Shown here piece after piece: positions 43,123-53,600 of a stretch of 64,000 nucleotides of DNA (its first letter is position 1; each line of letters starts with the position of its first letter). Made by a program: the position numbers and the translations under genes. Source of the stretch: Marinilabilia rubra. GTDB taxonomy: Bacteria > Bacteroidota > Bacteroidia > Bacteroidales > Marinilabiliaceae. Where the stretch lies: NCBI RefSeq assembly GCF_003121985.1, contig NZ_QEWP01000002.1:411992-475991 (forward strand). Reading direction: 5' to 3'. The notes under the pieces were generated by a model that saw nothing but the letters and a program-made list of their open reading frames with translations, made no database searches and was not told where the DNA came from.

Positions 43123-43140
43123 TAATTAATTAGCTGAAAT

Positions 43141-43177
43141 AAAAAACGCCGGATGTAATTGACATCCGGCGTTTTTT
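43141..43177. terminator. Bidirectional rho-independent terminator
   Basis: The stem AAAAAACGCCGGATGT / ACATCCGGCGTTTTTT (43141-43156 with 43162-43177) has a 5-nt loop, a T-run on the plus strand and the complementary T-run on the minus. It separates the convergent DUF4136 (plus) and NamZ-like (minus) genes. Confidence 0.92.
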
Positions 43178-43186
43178 ATTTCTTTT

Positions 43187-44359
43187 TCAGGGATACAAAA
43201 GATATTTTTCCCTCAAAAGTCCATATTTTTTAAGGCTGGAATTCCAGGATTTTCTAATTTTTTCTTCACTCCACCCCTTTTCTATTTTCTTAATGAGCCT
43301 ATCATTTCCACTTAAAAGATTAAACCACTCCCGCCGTGAAATAAAACCTGTCTTATCTGGTGAAAGCCGGTAGAAGTGCATTAAGGGCTCAAGGGAAAAT
43401 TCCTGCTTCATTGGCTCCAACCCCCTGTAATCTCTTCCATAACAAACCTCTCCTTCATATTTAGGATGTTTTGCCATTCCATCAATGCTCCCGGGAGTGA
43501 AAGTAAAATCCCCATAAATTGAATCAGGAGCACCGACTACCTGAAAAGGAAACATAGTTCCCCGTCCTACACTCATCTTTGAAGCTTCAAAAAAGCACAA
43601 AGACGGATATAACCGGATGGAAAGCATATTGGGAAGATTCGGAGACGGTTTGACAGGCAATTCATAAAAGATGGAATGGGTATACCCATCCATACCAACT
43701 ACGGTAAGATCGCAGGTAAGATTATTTTCCAACCATCCTTCCCCGTTAATCATCTTCGCCAATTCACCTACAGTAAGACCATGAACGACAGGAATGGGAT
43801 GCATTCCCACAAAAGAACGAAATTCAGGTTCCAATACAGGCCCGTCGAAATAGTCTCCATTAGGATTGGGACGGTCCAGTACAATAAACTCCACACCATT
43901 CCTGGCACATGCCTCCATCATATAATGCATGGAAGAGATGTAGGTGTAAAACCTCACACCTACATCCTGAACATCAAAAACCACTACATCAAGATCTTTC
44001 AGATATTTGTCATTAGGCTTTCTGGACTCCCCGTACAAAGAAATCACAGGGATTTTGGTCGTTTCATCTATTCCATCTTTAACATGCTCTCCTGCATCAG
44101 CATTGCCCCTAAAACCGTGTTCCGGAGCAAAAATCCGCTTTACATCAATACCATGGGAGAGGATGGAATCAACCAAATGAACCCTTCCAATAAGGGACGT
44201 TTGATTGACCAGCAGTCCTACACTTTTACCGGAGAGTAACGAAAGCCATTTTTCAGTCCTCTCAGCGCCTGTTTTAAGTTGCGTCGGGGTTTGCCCAATA
44301 CAACCAATGCAAGCGGTGAACAACTGAACAAAAATAAGAGTGGAAATAATCAGTTTCAT
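43187..44359 (-). CDS. namZ: NamZ-like exo-beta-N-acetylmuramidase (DUF1343 family, 390 aa)
   Basis: Periplasmic lipoprotein-type signal (LFTAC, Cys at about 17). The DUF1343 region includes GLLVNQTSLIGR, RIFAPEHGFRG, YGESRKPNDKYLKDLDVVVFDVQDVGVRFYTYIS and a late NMLSIRLYPSLCFFEA. Family members remove terminal N-acetylmuramic acid from muropeptides or glycan ends. Length is typical. Its place at the end of a glycan-use cluster may reflect peptidoglycan recycling rather than the polysaccharide pathway. Confidence 0.85.
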   Translation of the reverse strand: MKLIISTLIFVQLFTACIGCIGQTPTQLKTGAERTEKWLSLLSGKSVGLLVNQTSLIGRVHLVDSILSHGIDVKRIFAPEHGFRGNADAGEHVKDGIDETTKIPVISLYGESRKPNDKYLKDLDVVVFDVQDVGVRFYTYISSMHYMMEACARNGVEFIVLDRPNPNGDYFDGPVLEPEFRSFVGMHPIPVVHGLTVGELAKMINGEGWLENNLTCDLTVVGMDGYTHSIFYELPVKPSPNLPNMLSIRLYPSLCFFEASKMSVGRGTMFPFQVVGAPDSIYGDFTFTPGSIDGMAKHPKYEGEVCYGRDYRGLEPMKQEFSLEPLMHFYRLSPDKTGFISRREWFNLLSGNDRLIKKIEKGWSEEKIRKSWNSSLKKYGLLREKYLLYP

Positions 44360-44409
44360 ACTTATGAGGATTTAAAGAAAACCCAAAAGGAATACGAAAA
44401 GCAAAAAAA

Positions 44410-44739
44410 TCAAGCTTGTCCTGTAGGACCAAAATTCATTGGCGGAAAATTACTTCCATGATCATTGGGGCCTGCAATATTTTTGATTGGGCCATGTACC
44501 TCTTCAAAACGGTTAAGGTTATCTTTCAGAGCCTGAAGCAACCGTTTTGCATGCTCCGGGGTCAGCACAATGCGCGACTTAACCGAAGCTTTAGGAACGC
44601 CGGGCATCAATCGGGCAAAATCTATCACAAATTCTGAAGGCGAATGACTAATAATTGCGAGATTGGAATAAATTCCCTGTGCAATTTCAGGGCTCAACTC
44701 AATTTTAACTTGCCCTTTTTTGTTGTTTTGATCTTCCAT
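44410..44739 (-). CDS. DUF3467-domain protein (109 aa)
   Basis: Small cytoplasmic protein with the family pattern GQVKIELSPEIAQGIYSNLAIISHSPSEFVIDF, then the PGVPKASVKSRIVLTPEHAKRLLQAL segment. The start at 44739 (MEDQNN) is preferred; a longer frame from 44907 adds 56 unrelated residues. Function unknown. Located between the NamZ-like and DUF1080 genes on the same strand but 235 bp from the latter. Confidence 0.8.
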   Translation of the reverse strand: MEDQNNKKGQVKIELSPEIAQGIYSNLAIISHSPSEFVIDFARLMPGVPKASVKSRIVLTPEHAKRLLQALKDNLNRFEEVHGPIKNIAGPNDHGSNFPPMNFGPTGQA

Positions 44740-44920
44740 TTTAATGCTTTTAATGTTGGCTAATAAAGATAATTGAAAACAGAGACAAATTAAGCCAAAA
44801 TTCGCCTCTATAAAAATGATAACAAACTTTCTTTGCGGTAAAAAAGAATGGTTGGTGACTATAAACCCCCATCGGGGACTTTCACCACTTAGCGATTTAC
44901 TATGCACGTAACATAAGAAA

Positions 44921-44946
44921 CCCGCTTTTCATGCAAGAAAAGCGGG
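44921..44946 (-). terminator. Probable terminator of the DUF1080 gene
   Basis: The stem CCCGCTTTTC / GAAAAGCGGG (44921-44930 with 44937-44946) has a 6-nt loop, 28 bp beyond the stop of the DUF1080 gene. The minus-strand tail TTTCTT is weakly T-rich. Confidence 0.6.
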
Positions 44947-44973
44947 CCCAATGAAATTTTTCAAATTACTTAT

Positions 44974-45792
44974 TTATTCCATTACTTTCAGTTTCACATT
45001 CCGGAACCAAACATCATCACCATGATCCTGAAGTCCGATGTATCCCATACGCTCTTCACCTCCGGCATTGATCATTTCAGTCCAGCCTTTAAACTTACTG
45101 TTTTCAATCATTTCTTCCCATTCCGGAGTCCAAAGATGATATTCAAGTACTACTTCACCATTTTGCTTGTGAATAACGGTGCCTTTGTAAACAATAATAG
45201 AACCACTGTTCCATTCCCCCCAACCCTTGCTGTTTTGTGGCTTGGCTGGAATCAGGTCATACAATGAAGCCGACTGGCGATTACCTTCCTTACCTAACTG
45301 AGCATCCAGATGATTCTCATTGTCAAGAATCTGGTATTCGGGAGCAGAGCGCCAGATAGGAAGATCCTCAATTTCACGGGCCAGGTAGAAAATACCACTG
45401 TTTCCGCCTTTCGAAACCTTCCAGTCAAATTTCAATTCAAAATTTTGAAATTTCTCATCGTAAATGATGTCACCACCATCATCGGCACCGGCTTCCCCCT
45501 GACCAGAGCCATTGATTTTAATGGCATTTTCCTCGATGCTCCATGCACCGGGAACGGATTCTTTTCCATAACCTCGCCAACCGTCAAAGTTTTCACCATT
45601 GAAAAGGAGTTTCCAACCTTCAGTTTTTTCTTGTTCACTCAGAGAGTTTAATGCAACTTCTTCTTGCACAGCAGCAGATTTTGTTTCTTCGGTTTTAGAT
45701 TCATTTTCTGATTTTTTCTGACCTCCCATACCACAAGAGGTAATAAAAAAAGTTCCTGCAAACAAAGCTATTGCAATATTTCTTGCTTTCAT
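44974..45792 (-). CDS. DUF1080 (3-keto-disaccharide hydrolase) lipoprotein (272 aa)
   Basis: Lipoprotein signal MKARNIAIALFAGTFFITSC (Cys20). A low-complexity S/E/K linker follows, then the DUF1080 domain starting GWKLLFNGENFDGWRG with the internal NSGIFYLAREIEDLPI and the concluding GYIGLQDHGDDVWFRNVKL. The fold is a concanavalin-like sandwich, and the family includes 3-keto-glycoside hydrolases. It is 64 bp from the Gfo/Idh/MocA gene upstream, a pairing that could make and break 3-keto sugars. Confidence 0.85.
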   Translation of the reverse strand: MKARNIAIALFAGTFFITSCGMGGQKKSENESKTEETKSAAVQEEVALNSLSEQEKTEGWKLLFNGENFDGWRGYGKESVPGAWSIEENAIKINGSGQGEAGADDGGDIIYDEKFQNFELKFDWKVSKGGNSGIFYLAREIEDLPIWRSAPEYQILDNENHLDAQLGKEGNRQSASLYDLIPAKPQNSKGWGEWNSGSIIVYKGTVIHKQNGEVVLEYHLWTPEWEEMIENSKFKGWTEMINAGGEERMGYIGLQDHGDDVWFRNVKLKVME

Positions 45793-45856
45793 ATTTCTTA
45801 TTTAAAGTTTTATTGATAATACACTGTTAAATTCTATTTCAGTAAAAGGTCTTTCG

Positions 45857-47341
45857 CTAAGGCATTGGAGGCAAACTCCAGCCATCACGATAAGTATGCT
45901 TAATCAGTTCATTTGCGAACGCTTTTGCACTCACCGGATCGGTCCATGTTTTGTTGAAGGTTGGGTGACCATCATGAATCTTAAACCCATCTTCGATAAC
46001 TGTTCTGACGGTTTCATCATCATTAATATTGGTGAATTCCATGTTTTCGCCATCCCACTCAAGTTCTTTGTTAAGCCCTTGCAAACGCACGGCCAGAACT
46101 CCCATAACCACCATTTCATTAAATGGTCCCGCTTCATTGAATGGAGAATTGGTTGGCTGACGATTCTCAGCACTTTCTTTACATGCACGTACCCAATCCA
46201 TTTCGTGACTGGTTTCTACCCGTCGCTCTGTTTTAGGCACTTCGGGTTTACGTCCTGATAACAACCATGGATCTTTACCATAGCAGCCTGTTATGAGCAT
46301 ATCTTTTGTACCATGGAACAATACACCTCCACCGGCATCGTTCATATCTTTTCCGGCAGGCCAACCATCAGGCTTCATTGGCTGCAGGCCTCCGTCGTAC
46401 CAGTAAACCTCCACTTCAGGAAGTTTCATTTTACCCTTTTTCCCTCTTTCGGGGAAGGTCATCCTGACACTCTGGGCAGTAGGAGCAGATTCAGTCAACA
46501 GAAGGGTTGAGCTTCCCTGTGCTTTTGTTGGATACCCAAGATCAAGACCCTTAAAAGCAGGATGTAATACGTGACATGCCATATCCCCTAAAGCGCCTGT
46601 ACCAAAATCCCACCATCCGCGGAAATTCCAGGGAGTATAAATTTCATTATAAGGACGCATTTCGGCTGGTCCTATAAATAAGTCCCAGTTAAGCGTATCG
46701 GGAACCCATTGTCCCTGATCAGGAACATTCAACCCCTGAGGCCATATAGGACGGTCGGTGAAAGCTTCAACTTTAGTCACCTCCCCTATTTCGTTATTTT
46801 TAAGCCATTCTGTAGCCAAAGCAACACCATCACCCGATGCTCCCTGGTTGCCCATTTGTGTGGCAACACCATGTTTTTCAGCAAGTTTAGTCAAAAGACG
46901 AGACTCGTAAACGGTATGCGTCAATGGCTTTTCAACGTAAACATGTTTGCCCATAGTGATGGCATGGGCAGCAATAATGGCATGGGTATGGTCGGCTGTT
47001 GCAACCACCACTGCATCGATGGAGTCACCCATTTCATCAAACATCTTGCGCCAGTCCCAATACTGCTTCGCCTTTGGAAAATGATCAAAAGCTTTTTGAG
47101 CATATTTCCAATCGACATCGCACAGGGCAACAATGTTTTCAGATTCCATGGCCTTAAGAACTCCAAAGCCACGACCTCCAATACCAACACCGGCAATATT
47201 TAACTTATCGCTGGGTGCTTTACGTCCCAATGACCCACCCATGGCAACATTAGGAATAACGGTCATCCCTGCTGCAATGGCTGCTGAATTACGTAAAAAA
47301 CGGCGTCTGCTGAGACCGCCTGAATTGTTGCTGTTTTCCAT
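45857..47341 (-). CDS. Gfo/Idh/MocA-family oxidoreductase with Tat-type signal (494 aa)
   Basis: N-terminal SRRRFLRNSAA twin-arginine-type signal. A Rossmann region follows (KLNIAGVGIGGRGFGVL near 47-63), with EKPLTHT near 137 and a long C-terminal domain. Secreted family members in Bacteroidota often oxidise glycosides at C-3 or process their products. The partner DUF1080 lipoprotein is immediately downstream. It is preceded by a 914-bp intergenic region. Confidence 0.87.
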   Translation of the reverse strand: MENSNNSGGLSRRRFLRNSAAIAAGMTVIPNVAMGGSLGRKAPSDKLNIAGVGIGGRGFGVLKAMESENIVALCDVDWKYAQKAFDHFPKAKQYWDWRKMFDEMGDSIDAVVVATADHTHAIIAAHAITMGKHVYVEKPLTHTVYESRLLTKLAEKHGVATQMGNQGASGDGVALATEWLKNNEIGEVTKVEAFTDRPIWPQGLNVPDQGQWVPDTLNWDLFIGPAEMRPYNEIYTPWNFRGWWDFGTGALGDMACHVLHPAFKGLDLGYPTKAQGSSTLLLTESAPTAQSVRMTFPERGKKGKMKLPEVEVYWYDGGLQPMKPDGWPAGKDMNDAGGGVLFHGTKDMLITGCYGKDPWLLSGRKPEVPKTERRVETSHEMDWVRACKESAENRQPTNSPFNEAGPFNEMVVMGVLAVRLQGLNKELEWDGENMEFTNINDDETVRTVIEDGFKIHDGHPTFNKTWTDPVSAKAFANELIKHTYRDGWSLPPMP

Positions 47342-47594
47342 GATTTATTTTATTAGTTGTGAGAAATTACATTTTTAAGTGAAGAATATATTAATCCTGA
47401 TGATTGCATTTCTAAACGGGAAATTAAAAAAAATTAACGGAAAAACATAGAAGAAATGTGAATTTAGGGCCTGATATTCGAGAACAGATACAATTTGACA
47501 CTAATTTGGCACAAAAAGACATCCCGCTAACTTCACAGATTGACTCAATTCACTTTTTTGTGTCGGGAATAGATAAACCTTGACAGGTAAACAA

Positions 47595-47634
47595 CAGGGA
47601 CCTGACAGGTACCTGGTTCGGTAACAGGCACCTG
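47595..47634. promoter_or_regulatory. Three CAGGNACCTG near-palindromes
   Basis: CAGGGACCTG, CAGGTACCTG and CAGGCACCTG start at 47595, 47606 and 47625, with spacings of 11 and 19 bp. They lie 250-295 bp upstream of the Gfo/Idh/MocA start codon. Could be a factor-binding cluster; no known regulator is assigned. Confidence 0.3.
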
Positions 47635-47967
47635 TTTAACTCCTCCAAAATGCGGCTAAAACCAAAACTACAATCGAACCCAACACGGAAAAAAGATAAG
47701 CCGTTATGTAAAACAATAGATCGTTAGATTATCAGATACCTGCTTTACGGCTATGGTCGTGAGGCAGAGGGAAAATTTAGATACCCCCTGGCAGATAAGC
47801 CAGGGGAGTAAATGTCAAAGCTGCAGGATCCCTGAGAGAGGGCAAACGATTCCGGATATTTTAATGAATTGTAGAATGTTGGCCTCTTTCAGAGACCAAT
47901 TATATCCTTATTTTCACCCCCGGGCAGGTGTACCAGGGGTAATTTAAATTTGCCCCCTGCCTGCCGG

Positions 47968-48179
47968 CAGGCAGGCATTCGGGGACTTTGGAAAACTACT
48001 ATTTTAAACTACAGCCAGGCTTAACGGACTATTGTTCTATAACAATAGATCGTTAGACTTTTAGATATAAGATTTAAGATAGATCATATAACACTGATAA
48101 TCTATGCTTTAAGACGAAAAACTATTCATCCCCAAGAGCTTGAACTTTAGACTTGTATAAAAGTTTAACGGAGTATTGC
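47968..48179 (+). repeat. Dispersed intergenic element, copy B
   Basis: Blocks at 47968-47982, 48041-48057 and 48158-48179 are identical, in order and orientation, to the three blocks of copy A (30422-30612, opposite strand). The spacing between blocks 2 and 3 is 100 bp in both. Around block 2 the sequence is a large imperfect palindrome, TAACGGACTATTGTT...AACAATAGATCGTTA (48022-48055). Confidence 0.75.
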
Positions 48180-48195
48180 TATAAAAGTATGTAAC

Positions 48196-48228
48196 AAAAA
48201 AGGACTGCCCTCAAAACGGAGCAGTCCC
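48196..48228 (-). terminator. Rho-independent terminator of the SusC/D-1 operon
   Basis: The stem GGACTGC / GCAGTCC (48202-48208 with 48221-48227) has a 12-nt loop, followed on the minus strand by six T residues. It lies 28 bp beyond the stop of the small lipoprotein gene. Confidence 0.75.
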
Positions 48229-48255
48229 ATATTTGTTTAGAAAAACCCAAATCTG

Positions 48256-48594
48256 TTATTCTCTCAAATTTAAAGTCAGAGAAACCTCTTTGGAAATCTC
48301 ATCACTAACATATACAACCTGAGGCGTAACACCTGTATCGTAGGTACTTCCCTCAACGGTAACTGTTGCGCCAATATAATAGTTACCACTTTCCAAATCA
48401 GAAAAAACAAACTTTCCATTGGAATCAGTAGTTGTGGTAGCTAGCAAGTCAGTATCCATATCGTAAAGCTTGACGGTAATACCTGAAACAATGTTTCCGT
48501 CATCGGCACTGGCATTTCCAACTATTCTTGCTTCATCTGCTTCGCAGGCAAATAAAGAGATTAGCAAAAATCCTAAAAAAAGTATCTTCTTCAT
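48256..48594 (-). CDS. Small lipoprotein with carboxypeptidase-regulatory-like domain (112 aa)
   Basis: Lipobox FAC (Cys17) after a short signal. One beta-sandwich domain of the CarboxypepD_reg/SdrD-B type follows: GITVKLYDMDTDLLATTTTDSNGKFVFSDLESGNYYIG. It lies 27 bp after the SusD-1 stop and before a terminator, so it is the last gene of that operon. It probably sits at the cell surface with the SusC/D pair; its role is unknown. Confidence 0.78.
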   Translation of the reverse strand: MKKILFLGFLLISLFACEADEARIVGNASADDGNIVSGITVKLYDMDTDLLATTTTDSNGKFVFSDLESGNYYIGATVTVEGSTYDTGVTPQVVYVSDEISKEVSLTLNLRE

Positions 48595-48621
48595 AATAAT
48601 ATGCTTTATATGGTCAGTATT

Positions 48622-50616
48622 CTATTCTAAAACATTTTTCCATTTCGTACTACGATCTGATATCCATACAGGAATACCAGGATCATTGTGAGCACTGATA
48701 ATGGCCCAGTTTTCAGGATCTGAAGCCTGAATACCACCAGGATATGTCATACGCTCTTTCCATTCAAAGACCTCATATGTATTGGCAGGATTATCTCCCA
48801 GATATTTGATTAAACGGCGCGCTGCAGTATAAGGTGTCTCAAAGTTGAGGAAGTTATAATGCAACTGAAGTTGATCATATATGGCTTGCACTTTCTCCTG
48901 AGCAGACAATGCATCAAACTCCTGAGCTTTGTTTTCAGCATAAGTACTTGCATCGTACTGAATACTAATTCTGTCACGCACAATTCTGGAATCATCCATA
49001 TTGGATGGAAATGAAGGAGTGGACGACTTTGAGTAATTGTTGGAACTATTCAACTCATACCAGTATTGACATGAAAGCTCAATTGCACGTTTATAATGAT
49101 CTCTGGCAGATCCATTCAAAGTCCCAAAACCTCTGACATCTGCTTCAGCCAAAGCCAGTTCTGTTTCAACAGCATGAATGGTAGGATACCTTAAGTTAAA
49201 ATTGTACTGAGGAACGACATTATATTCGGAAATCAAATTATCATCAGTACCAATGGTCCAACCAATATCCTGATATTTTGATGCCCTTTCACGCATGGCA
49301 GCAAGCAGAAAAGGTTCGCGTGCCGACATGTCGTTAATAGCCTCATCATTAAGTTTAACTGTGTCCTCATTGTTTTGTCCATATGCAAAAAAATGAATAG
49401 AAGGATCGGTCAAAACAGGATCATTAATGTAGTACCCACGCATAATTTTGCTGTAATAGCTGTTCGGATCAGTTCCGTCATCCCAGGCAGTTTCCGCTCC
49501 TAAGTAACGTCCCAAAATATCCTTGGAAAACATATAAGCAACACGAGGATCTACAGTACCATCCATTAATCCCGTTGCAGAATTATCGCCCTCAAAATAG
49601 TAGAGAGTCTGTCCGTTCATCTCCACACTATTTTCAACAGGCTCACAATCCATTACATCATCCAGGAATTTTTTAGGAGCGCGGCACTCATCAGCACGCT
49701 CACGGAATGCACGTGTAATACCTAGTTCAACCTGAATTCTGTAAGGTTCAACAATAGCAATATCCGCCAAACCGGCTACATCATCGTATTCTGAAAGAAG
49801 CGGTTTGCCTGATAAATCGGTAATAACACTGCTTGTCGTTTCAGGCATTCTTTCACTCACATTCATGGCGCAGCGCAGACGCAGTGAATTCATATACTTA
49901 CGCCATTTATTAATATCTCCGTCAAATATAACATCCTGATTACTAAAGGCAGCTTGCTCACCATCGGAGAGGGTTAATTCGGCAAGAAAATCATCAATTT
50001 CTCCTAACTCTTCAATTAGTTTGGGATAAATATCCTCCTGTCCGAGATAAACGGCCTTCTCTCCATCCAGACCACCAGCAGAGCCGGTTTCTATGTAGGG
50101 AACCTTGTCATAAAGGTCAATTGCCCTTTGATAGCCATATGCCTTAAGACCATGCAACAGATGCATAAACAGGTTATCCAAAGTAGACTTTTCTTCTTCA
50201 GACATTAGATTATATTCACGCTGGGCCCAAAGCACCTGTTTTATCCAGTCGTTATTGACCTTATTAAACACAGTATTATTGAACCCATTGGTTCCCCAAT
50301 CATGTTCAACATCATACAAATTATAGGGCACACCGTAGTCTACGGTATTGTAATACAACTGAACACCAGTTCCGGTGATTCGCGAACCACTTCTCATTTG
50401 GTGGTAAGAAGCCCCATATTCGCCGCGCAGGAAAAAACCACGTGTCAATTGCGAGGTAAAGAAACCGGCAATTACACTAACTCCTCCCGTCTTATCAGCT
50501 TGTTCCTTTGAGAAACTATCAGGATCCTGATACAATTCCTCCAGCTTGTCCTGACAAGAAACTGCAGAAAACAGCATGAGGAGTGAAAGTATTGAATTTA
50601 AAATTATCTTTTTCAT
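48622..50616 (-). CDS. SusD/RagB-family glycan-binding lipoprotein 1 (664 aa)
   Basis: Surface lipoprotein partner of the adjacent SusC-like transporter. Signal ends at SAVSC (Cys21). The mature part has the SusD-like helical TPR scaffold, with features of the SusD-like_2 group such as MKKWRKYMNSLRLR-type KWRKYMNSLRLRCAMN near 235. It starts 19 bp after the SusC-1 stop. Ligand unknown; the nearby fucosidase suggests a fucose-containing glycan, but the pair could also serve another substrate. Confidence 0.9.
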   Translation of the reverse strand: MKKIILNSILSLLMLFSAVSCQDKLEELYQDPDSFSKEQADKTGGVSVIAGFFTSQLTRGFFLRGEYGASYHQMRSGSRITGTGVQLYYNTVDYGVPYNLYDVEHDWGTNGFNNTVFNKVNNDWIKQVLWAQREYNLMSEEEKSTLDNLFMHLLHGLKAYGYQRAIDLYDKVPYIETGSAGGLDGEKAVYLGQEDIYPKLIEELGEIDDFLAELTLSDGEQAAFSNQDVIFDGDINKWRKYMNSLRLRCAMNVSERMPETTSSVITDLSGKPLLSEYDDVAGLADIAIVEPYRIQVELGITRAFRERADECRAPKKFLDDVMDCEPVENSVEMNGQTLYYFEGDNSATGLMDGTVDPRVAYMFSKDILGRYLGAETAWDDGTDPNSYYSKIMRGYYINDPVLTDPSIHFFAYGQNNEDTVKLNDEAINDMSAREPFLLAAMRERASKYQDIGWTIGTDDNLISEYNVVPQYNFNLRYPTIHAVETELALAEADVRGFGTLNGSARDHYKRAIELSCQYWYELNSSNNYSKSSTPSFPSNMDDSRIVRDRISIQYDASTYAENKAQEFDALSAQEKVQAIYDQLQLHYNFLNFETPYTAARRLIKYLGDNPANTYEVFEWKERMTYPGGIQASDPENWAIISAHNDPGIPVWISDRSTKWKNVLE

Positions 50617-50635
50617 AAATACAGTCCTTTACAAT

Positions 50636-53600
50636 TTACAACTTAACTTTTACAGAAAAACCAAAGGAACGTTGCGTTGGCAATGCTGTAGTTCCATAGG
50701 AGCTGCTGCCCCATCCTGTACCATTCGAGGACTCAGGAATTGTGTTTGGAGCAGCTTTATAAAGATAAGCCAGATTATTTCCAAAAACAGACAGGGTCAA
50801 TTCTTTTAACATCACTCTTTCGGCAATTCTTCTTGGGAATGTGTAATCAATAGCCACATTTCTCAGAGCTACGTAATCGCTCTTAAAGAGGCGATCTTCA
50901 GGAAAGAAACCGTTGGAGAAATATGAATTATAATAGTAGTCTTGAGCTGAAACAACCTTATCATTGGGAGTTCCATCAGCATAAACCCCCTCCAGCAATA
51001 CACCATCGTAATATGTATCGCCTACTGCAGGCGCTTCACCGGATATTTTTTGACCGTCCTCAAGGTGATAAGCTACACCACCATGCTCAGCGTCCCTGTA
51101 TTTAAGGGTTTCATCAAGAACACCGGAAGCCATCATATAAGTCTCTCCTTCGGAAATAAAGAATGCCCCAAATGAGTAGTCCAAATTTGCAATGAGCCGA
51201 ACATTCTTGTATTTAAATGAGCTGAATACACCACCTGTTACGTCAGGCAATAGTTTTCCAACCATTTTACTACTTTCCGGTGAATAATCATACATTGTTC
51301 CATCACCCTTCACAATCCGTTTGCCATTCTCAGGATTATCGGGATCGGATGGATCAATAAAATGTTGCCATCCACGTTGCTGGTAAATCAATCCATACTC
51401 ACCACCTACTTCAGCAACTGCATTTAACCCATTGGTACTCCAAAGGGTAAGAGCTGATAATTCGCCGTCAAGTCTTTCAACCCTTGTTTTACTCCCGGCA
51501 AATGTAAAGTCAAGTCCCCACTGGAAATCATTGGTAAAAATGGGTTTGGTTTTCAACGCCAACTCCCAACCATTATTAGAAACATCACCGGCATTCATGA
51601 GTATTTGATCTACACCCATACCCGGAGGGGCTGTAACCCCCATAATCTGATCATAGGTATTAGATTTATAATAGGAAAAGTCAACACCCAAACGCTGATT
51701 GGCAAACAAGTATGCTTCAGCTCCAACTTCAAACTCGCGTTTTCTTTCAGGCTTTAAGTTTGGTTCTCCATTCTCATTCATAGGAGGAAGATCCTTTGGA
51801 GGTACCAAAATATATCCTGATCCTGAGGCTGAAACGCCATAACTTACATTACTAAAGTAACGAGGACCAGGACGACCTACATCGGCCCATGAGGCACGCA
51901 CCTTGGCAAAATCAACCCAATAAGGTAAATCAAGAGTTTCGTGTATCAACCAGGTTGCACTCAATCCCGGATAGAAATAACTGTTATATTTTGAAGGCAA
52001 AATAGATGACCAATCCTGACGCCCCTGAACTTCAACATAAACCTGATTTTTCCAGGCAGCTTGAGCAGACCCCATAAGACTGTACAAAATATCTTCACCA
52101 TTATCATAATTATAAACCGGTTGTTCCCCTGACGGAAGATTGGAGAAAGAGAAGAAGTTAGGAATCACCATTCCACCTACCCGGTTAGCACCTTTCATTT
52201 CGAAATAATTATGGCGGATAACACCACCAACAAAGCCGGAGACATTAAAATCGGAAAGATCGGTATCAAAATTTATCATCCCCTGTCCATAAGTTTTTCG
52301 GATATCCCGCGATTTATCGAAATATGAAGAACCGCTATTGGGACCGATCAAAGATGGGTCCATCAGCTTTCCCTTATACACATCCCTGTCGGAGGTAGCA
52401 TCCAGCCCTCCCATTAATGTAGCACTAAACACATCATTGAAGGTCAAATCAAGTGTAAGCGACTGAATATTGTGATGACGATCGTAAAGCGACTCATTCT
52501 GTCCCTGATCCCAGAAAAAGCTCCCAATAGCAGAACGTCCTGCAGAGAAGAAATTAGTCAGATTGGGATTGGCATAAAAGTTATATCCCTCAGGGGTCAC
52601 CAAATTACTCTTAATCAAATCCACATTAATATCAGCACTATAGGCTCCAATAGCTGCACGAGCACCCTGAGCATCAAATGTACTAGCATTGGCAGCATTT
52701 TTATTGGAAGTTACATAGTAGTTACCAGAGTATTTTACAGAAATATAATCATTGATGTTATACTGTGCACTCAAACTGAAAGAATTCTTCTCATAATCAC
52801 CTGCCGGCAACGTTGGAGTCAGTTGCATATTGGTTAATGATAAACGAACAGACCCATCTTCATTTCCTGAACTAACAGAAACATTTGAAGTCGTCTGACG
52901 ACCGGTACGGAACATGTCATCGTAAATATTATCGGTCTGAGGTTTCCATGCGCGCTGACTTCCATCCCACCAATTCAAGGTAACATCAGGATCAAATTTA
53001 GGTCCAAAAGCCTGACCACTGTAATCAAGAGTTCTCTGACCATTTTCATCAAGAAAGAACCCCTGAGCATCAGTTTCCGTATTACTTGGGCTCCGTCCTG
53101 TACCATATTGAGTCTGAAGATCCGGCATAAAAGCAGCCCTGTCCCAGGAAGTGGTGTATGATGCTGAAATACCCAACCCTTTTGATTTCGCACCAGACTT
53201 AGTAGTAATTAAAATAACTCCGTTTCCCCCTTCACTACCATACAGCACTGAAGCTTTTGCACCTTTAAGAATTTCAAAAGAAGCAATGTCATTGGGGTTG
53301 ATATCGTTAATTCCGGTACCGTTATCGCGACTGTTGGCACCATATCCAATACCGGTATTCTCATCATGAATAGGCACTCCGTCTACGACAATCAATGGAC
53401 GTGTAGTGGAATTTTCATCAAACGAAACAGCATTCCGAATATTAATTTTCATACCACCGGCCGGACCAGAAGCCGTTGAAGCAACCTGAACACCAGCGGC
53501 ACTACCATAAAGGGATTGAAGGGGATTGGAAGGGGAACCACTTGCCATAATCCTATCTTCATCAACCTTTGAAACAGAATACCCCAGGGCTTTAGCTTCT

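Larger units (their letters stand above)
47342..48195. other. Intergenic region rich in small inverted repeats
   Basis: No gene is visible. It holds three CAGGNACCTG near-palindromes (47595-47604, 47606-47615, 47625-47634), a hairpin CCCCTGGC/GCCAGGGG (47785-47806), a 20-bp palindrome CCTGCCTGCCGGCAGGCAGG (47956-47975) and AACAATAGATCGTTAGA (47712-47728). Copy B of the dispersed element follows at 47968-48179. A short open frame at 47753-47947 has no supporting feature. Confidence 0.6.

Noticed and set aside
47753..47947. A 64-codon plus-strand frame in the large intergenic region
   Set aside because: It spans hairpins and has no motif or start signal.
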